Both the position numbers and the translations under genes were made by a program. Under the pieces are notes generated by a model. It did no database searches and had not been told where the DNA came from. It was given only the letters and a program-made list of their open reading frames with translations. DNA of 62,294 nt from Arthrobacter sp. ES3-54 (lineage in GTDB: Bacteria; Actinomycetota; Actinomycetes; Actinomycetales; Micrococcaceae): assembly GCF_029504395.1 (NCBI RefSeq), contig NZ_JAQFIF010000018.1:1-62294 (forward strand), read 5' to 3'. Shown here in pieces: positions 59,659 to 62,294 of this stretch. The first letter of the stretch is position 1. Each line of letters opens with the position of its first letter.

Positions 59659-60612
59659 ATGCGCAGCACCCCAGTTCCCCCATGCCCTGAAACGGATGTC
59701 GTCGTCGTCGGCGAGGCCATAATCGACATCATTGACACCGCCGCAGGGCCCGTCGAGTTCCCAGGCGGATCGGGTATGAACGTCGCGTTCGGACTCGGTC
59801 GGCTAGGCGTCAGCACCGCATTTCTCACCGCACTGGGCAGAGATGAACGCAGCAAGAGTATCCAACGGCACCTGGACACCGCGGGAGTGCGCCTGCTTCC
59901 GGGAGCCGAACACCTCAACCGCACATCCACTGCCAGGGCGCTTCTGGACAGCAGCGGTTCCGCAGAGTACGAATTCGACTTCGAATGGAACCTCCCCCAA
60001 ATCAGCCCCACTTTCCTCCCGAAGGTGCTGCATACGGGGTCACTGGCCTCCTTCATGGAACCCGGAGCAACCCAAGTCAGGTCCTTGCTGGAACTGTTCT
60101 CCCGCCGCTGCTTGATCACGTACGACCCCAACATCCGCCCGACACTGCTCCGCAGCCCCGCTGAAGCACTCAAGACCTTCGAACACACAGTTGCCCTGGC
60201 TACCGTCGTGAAGCTCAGTACGGACGATGCCCAGTGGCTCTACCCCAGCACGTCCCCTCACGACGTCGCGCGGCGGCTGCTTGATCTCGGGACAGAACTG
60301 GCAATCATCACGGATGGCGCATCCGGATCCTATCTGCGGTCGAATGCCGCCGAGATCGAAGTGCCGGCACCGACAGTGGTCGTCAAAGATACTGTCGGCG
60401 CAGGCGACTCCTACATGTCCTCGCTCATCGCTGGCCTCATCGAGGACCCCGAGGACGATTTCGGCTATGGCAAGCTCACCCGCGTGGGAACAGCCGCCTC
60501 GCTGGCCGCCGCGATAACCGTCGGACGGCACGGAGCGAATCCACCAACACGGGCAGAACTGATCCGATCCCTGGCACTGGCCCAAACTTCCCGAAAGAAC
60601 TCCGATGACTGA
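59659..60612 (+). CDS. PfkB family carbohydrate kinase (probable fructokinase)
   Basis: A 317-residue ribokinase-like kinase. The N-terminal VVVVGEAIIDIIDTAAGPVEFPGGSGMNVAFGLGRLG is the PfkB signature 1 region, and VVVKDTVGAGDSYMSSLIAGL is signature 2 with the catalytic Asp and anion hole. The sub-family resembles fructokinases, which phosphorylate fructose at C6. It overlaps the GH32 start by eight bases, so kinase and hydrolase are co-translated, fitting the use of fructose released by that enzyme. Confidence 0.92.
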   Translation: MRSTPVPPCPETDVVVVGEAIIDIIDTAAGPVEFPGGSGMNVAFGLGRLGVSTAFLTALGRDERSKSIQRHLDTAGVRLLPGAEHLNRTSTARALLDSSGSAEYEFDFEWNLPQISPTFLPKVLHTGSLASFMEPGATQVRSLLELFSRRCLITYDPNIRPTLLRSPAEALKTFEHTVALATVVKLSTDDAQWLYPSTSPHDVARRLLDLGTELAIITDGASGSYLRSNAAEIEVPAPTVVVKDTVGAGDSYMSSLIAGLIEDPEDDFGYGKLTRVGTAASLAAAITVGRHGANPPTRAELIRSLALAQTSRKNSDD

Positions 60613-62158
60613 CACAACAACGCACCCTGCCGGCCCCGCCGAAGACACCGCCCCCAACTTCCGGCCGATACTTCACTACACAGCCAAGAACACGTGGCTG
60701 AACGACCCCAACGGACTCGTGTGGCACCAAGGTGTCTACCACCTCTTCTACCAAAACAACCCCTTCGACAACGTCTGGGGCAACATGTCCTGGGGACACG
60801 CCACCTCAACCGACCTTCTGCACTGGACCGAACACCCGGTTGCCATCGCCTGCGATGAGGAAGAAGACGTCTTTTCCGGCAGCATCGTGGTGGACCACGG
60901 CAATACATCTGGATTCGGCACAGAGGAAGATCCGGCCCTCGTGGCCATCTACACGAGCGCCTTCAAGGAAGGCTCGGCGCACCAAGGGACACAAGCCCAG
61001 TCCCTCGCGTTCTCCACGGACGCCGGCATGACGTGGAACAAATACGCAGGCAACCCCGTGCTTGGCCGCGGCTCGGCCCATTTCCGGGACCCCAAGGTGT
61101 TCCGCTACGAGGGACCGGCCGGTTCCTGCTGGGTCATGGTGGCGGTGGAGGCCCAGCACCAGCAGGTTGTGCTGTACCGCTCGGCCAACCTCAAGGACTG
61201 GGAATACCTGAGCACCTTCGGCCCTGCAAACGCCACAGGAGGTGAATGGGAATGCCCCGACCTGTTCCCGCTCCCCGTCGACGGAGACCCGGACAGCGTC
61301 AAGTGGGTCCTGGTGGTCAATATCAACCCGGGTGCCGTGGCCGGCGGCTCGGGAGGGCAGTACTTCGTCGGCGACTTCGATGGGGTGCAGTTCACCGCCG
61401 ACTTTGATTCACTCGTTCCGGCGGATGCCGACGGGACCACGGATCTCAGACACTGTCTGTGGCTCGACTGGGGACGGGACTACTACGCCGCCGTCTCCTT
61501 CAGCAATGCCCCGGAGAACCGGCGCATCGTGATCGGTTGGATGAGCAACTGGGACTATGCAAACCAGACGCCCACCGGCCCCTGGCGGTCAGCGATGTCG
61601 CTCGCACGGGAACTGAGCCTGGCCATGGTCGGCGGCTGGCCGCAGCTCATTCAAAAGCCGGTCCTGCCGGACCTGGCGGAGTCCCGGGGCAGGGTCTTTG
61701 AACTTGCCAGTGCCGTGACGGTGGAGGATTCCTCGCACCCTGTGCACAGCTCCTCGTCCGGCGAGGCCCTGATCATCCGGGCGGAATTCCTGGCGGGTAC
61801 CGCCCGCCGCTTTGGTCTGGACTTCCGCGAAACCGGGCCCGCCGGCGAGGTCACGGGCCAGACGACGCTGCGTTATGACGTGGCCGGCGGGGAACTGGCA
61901 GTGGACCGGACAGCCTCCGGCAAAGCGGGCTTCCATCCGCTGTTTCCTTCCGTCGAGTCGTGCCCGGTGACCCTTCGCGACGGCGTGCTGGCCCTGGAGA
62001 TCGTGCTGGATCACTGCTCCGTGGAAGTGTTTGCCCAGCACGGTGAGAGCACCATTACGGATCTGGTCTTTCCGGCGCCCGGCGGGCGAACCGTCTGCCT
62101 CGTGGCGGACGGCGGGGACGTCACCCTGAGCCAACTGTCCGTCGTCGCCATCGGTTGA
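60605..62158 (+). CDS. GH32 beta-fructosidase (cytoplasmic)
   Basis: A 517-residue glycoside hydrolase family 32 enzyme. The five-bladed propeller has the nucleophile Asp34 (TWLNDPNGLVW), the stabiliser Asp162 (HFRDPKVF) and the acid/base Glu216 (GGEWECPDLFPL). The C-terminal beta-sandwich covers about 350-515 and ends with the usual GH32 tail. No signal peptide is present, so it acts inside the cell. In this module it would split inulobiose or short fructooligosaccharides to fructose. Confidence 0.94.
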   Translation: MTDTTTHPAGPAEDTAPNFRPILHYTAKNTWLNDPNGLVWHQGVYHLFYQNNPFDNVWGNMSWGHATSTDLLHWTEHPVAIACDEEEDVFSGSIVVDHGNTSGFGTEEDPALVAIYTSAFKEGSAHQGTQAQSLAFSTDAGMTWNKYAGNPVLGRGSAHFRDPKVFRYEGPAGSCWVMVAVEAQHQQVVLYRSANLKDWEYLSTFGPANATGGEWECPDLFPLPVDGDPDSVKWVLVVNINPGAVAGGSGGQYFVGDFDGVQFTADFDSLVPADADGTTDLRHCLWLDWGRDYYAAVSFSNAPENRRIVIGWMSNWDYANQTPTGPWRSAMSLARELSLAMVGGWPQLIQKPVLPDLAESRGRVFELASAVTVEDSSHPVHSSSSGEALIIRAEFLAGTARRFGLDFRETGPAGEVTGQTTLRYDVAGGELAVDRTASGKAGFHPLFPSVESCPVTLRDGVLALEIVLDHCSVEVFAQHGESTITDLVFPAPGGRTVCLVADGGDVTLSQLSVVAIG

Positions 62159-62225
62159 GGCGCGTCCGGTACCGTCGTGTCGGCGCGGCCTGCGCCGGCG
62201 CCGTCGGAACCGGTCATCATGGAGT

Positions 62226-62294
<69 letters not shown>

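Overview
The window reads as a chromosomal contig from a high-GC Gram-positive bacterium of the Micrococcaceae, most like Arthrobacter, Pseudarthrobacter or Paenarthrobacter. The evidence is G/C-ending codons, frequent GTG starts and leaderless promoters, actinobacterial families (DUF3618 protein, Holin-X-like protein, YihY, NYN protein), an actinobacterial SOS box, and two catabolic modules recalled from Arthrobacter (N-carbamoylsarcosine amidase and a GH91 difructose-anhydride enzyme). Family names come from reading translations, not from searches. The last 69 bases are G15 followed by C54 and look like a contig-end artefact. I see no tRNA, rRNA, CRISPR array, IS element or prophage.

Layout. 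0-5.4 kb: envelope/general-stress genes (22-residue repeat protein, MarR regulator, PRC-barrel/DUF2382 protein, ElaB-like protein, holin-like protein, DUF3618 protein, YihY) around a divergent promoter with four copies of an AAGYNTGCTTASTA motif. 5.5-8.0 kb: a leftward SOS operon umuD-umuC plus two small genes behind a near-perfect LexA box. 8.3-16.6 kb: a hydantoin/creatinine-type module with a fused HyuA-HyuB ATP-dependent amidohydrolase, an MFS transporter, an IclR regulator, a decayed MHS transporter and N-carbamoylsarcosine amidase; a GTTGC-N7-GCAAC operator recurs in front of both enzymes. 16.9-23.5 kb: mixed small genes, an ArsR-ArsC fusion with a VOC protein, a NYN RNase-like protein and a cation/proton antiporter.

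23.7-36.1 kb: two adjacent amino-acid-type ABC importer clusters, each tied to a flavin oxidase (LacI / ABC / Gfo-Idh-MocA / FAD oxidoreductase, then PucR / FMN hydroxy-acid oxidase / ABC / RidA). 36.2-46.9 kb: an exported protein, two ArsR-SRPBCC pairs, a molybdate regulator with modABC, a MOSC protein, a hydrolase, a TetR/DUF2306 pair, a DinB-like protein, and an intergenic repeat family. 47.2-53.3 kb: a ThDP enzyme, an AnsP-like asparagine permease, glutaminase and a PucR regulator.

53.7-62.2 kb: a difructose-anhydride/fructan module with a sugar-binding lipoprotein, two permeases, a GH91 enzyme without a signal peptide, a LacI regulator, a PfkB sugar kinase and a cytoplasmic GH32 beta-fructosidase. 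Together they suggest import of a difructose anhydride, intracellular ring opening to inulobiose, hydrolysis to fructose and phosphorylation. This is the most coherent specialised system in the window.
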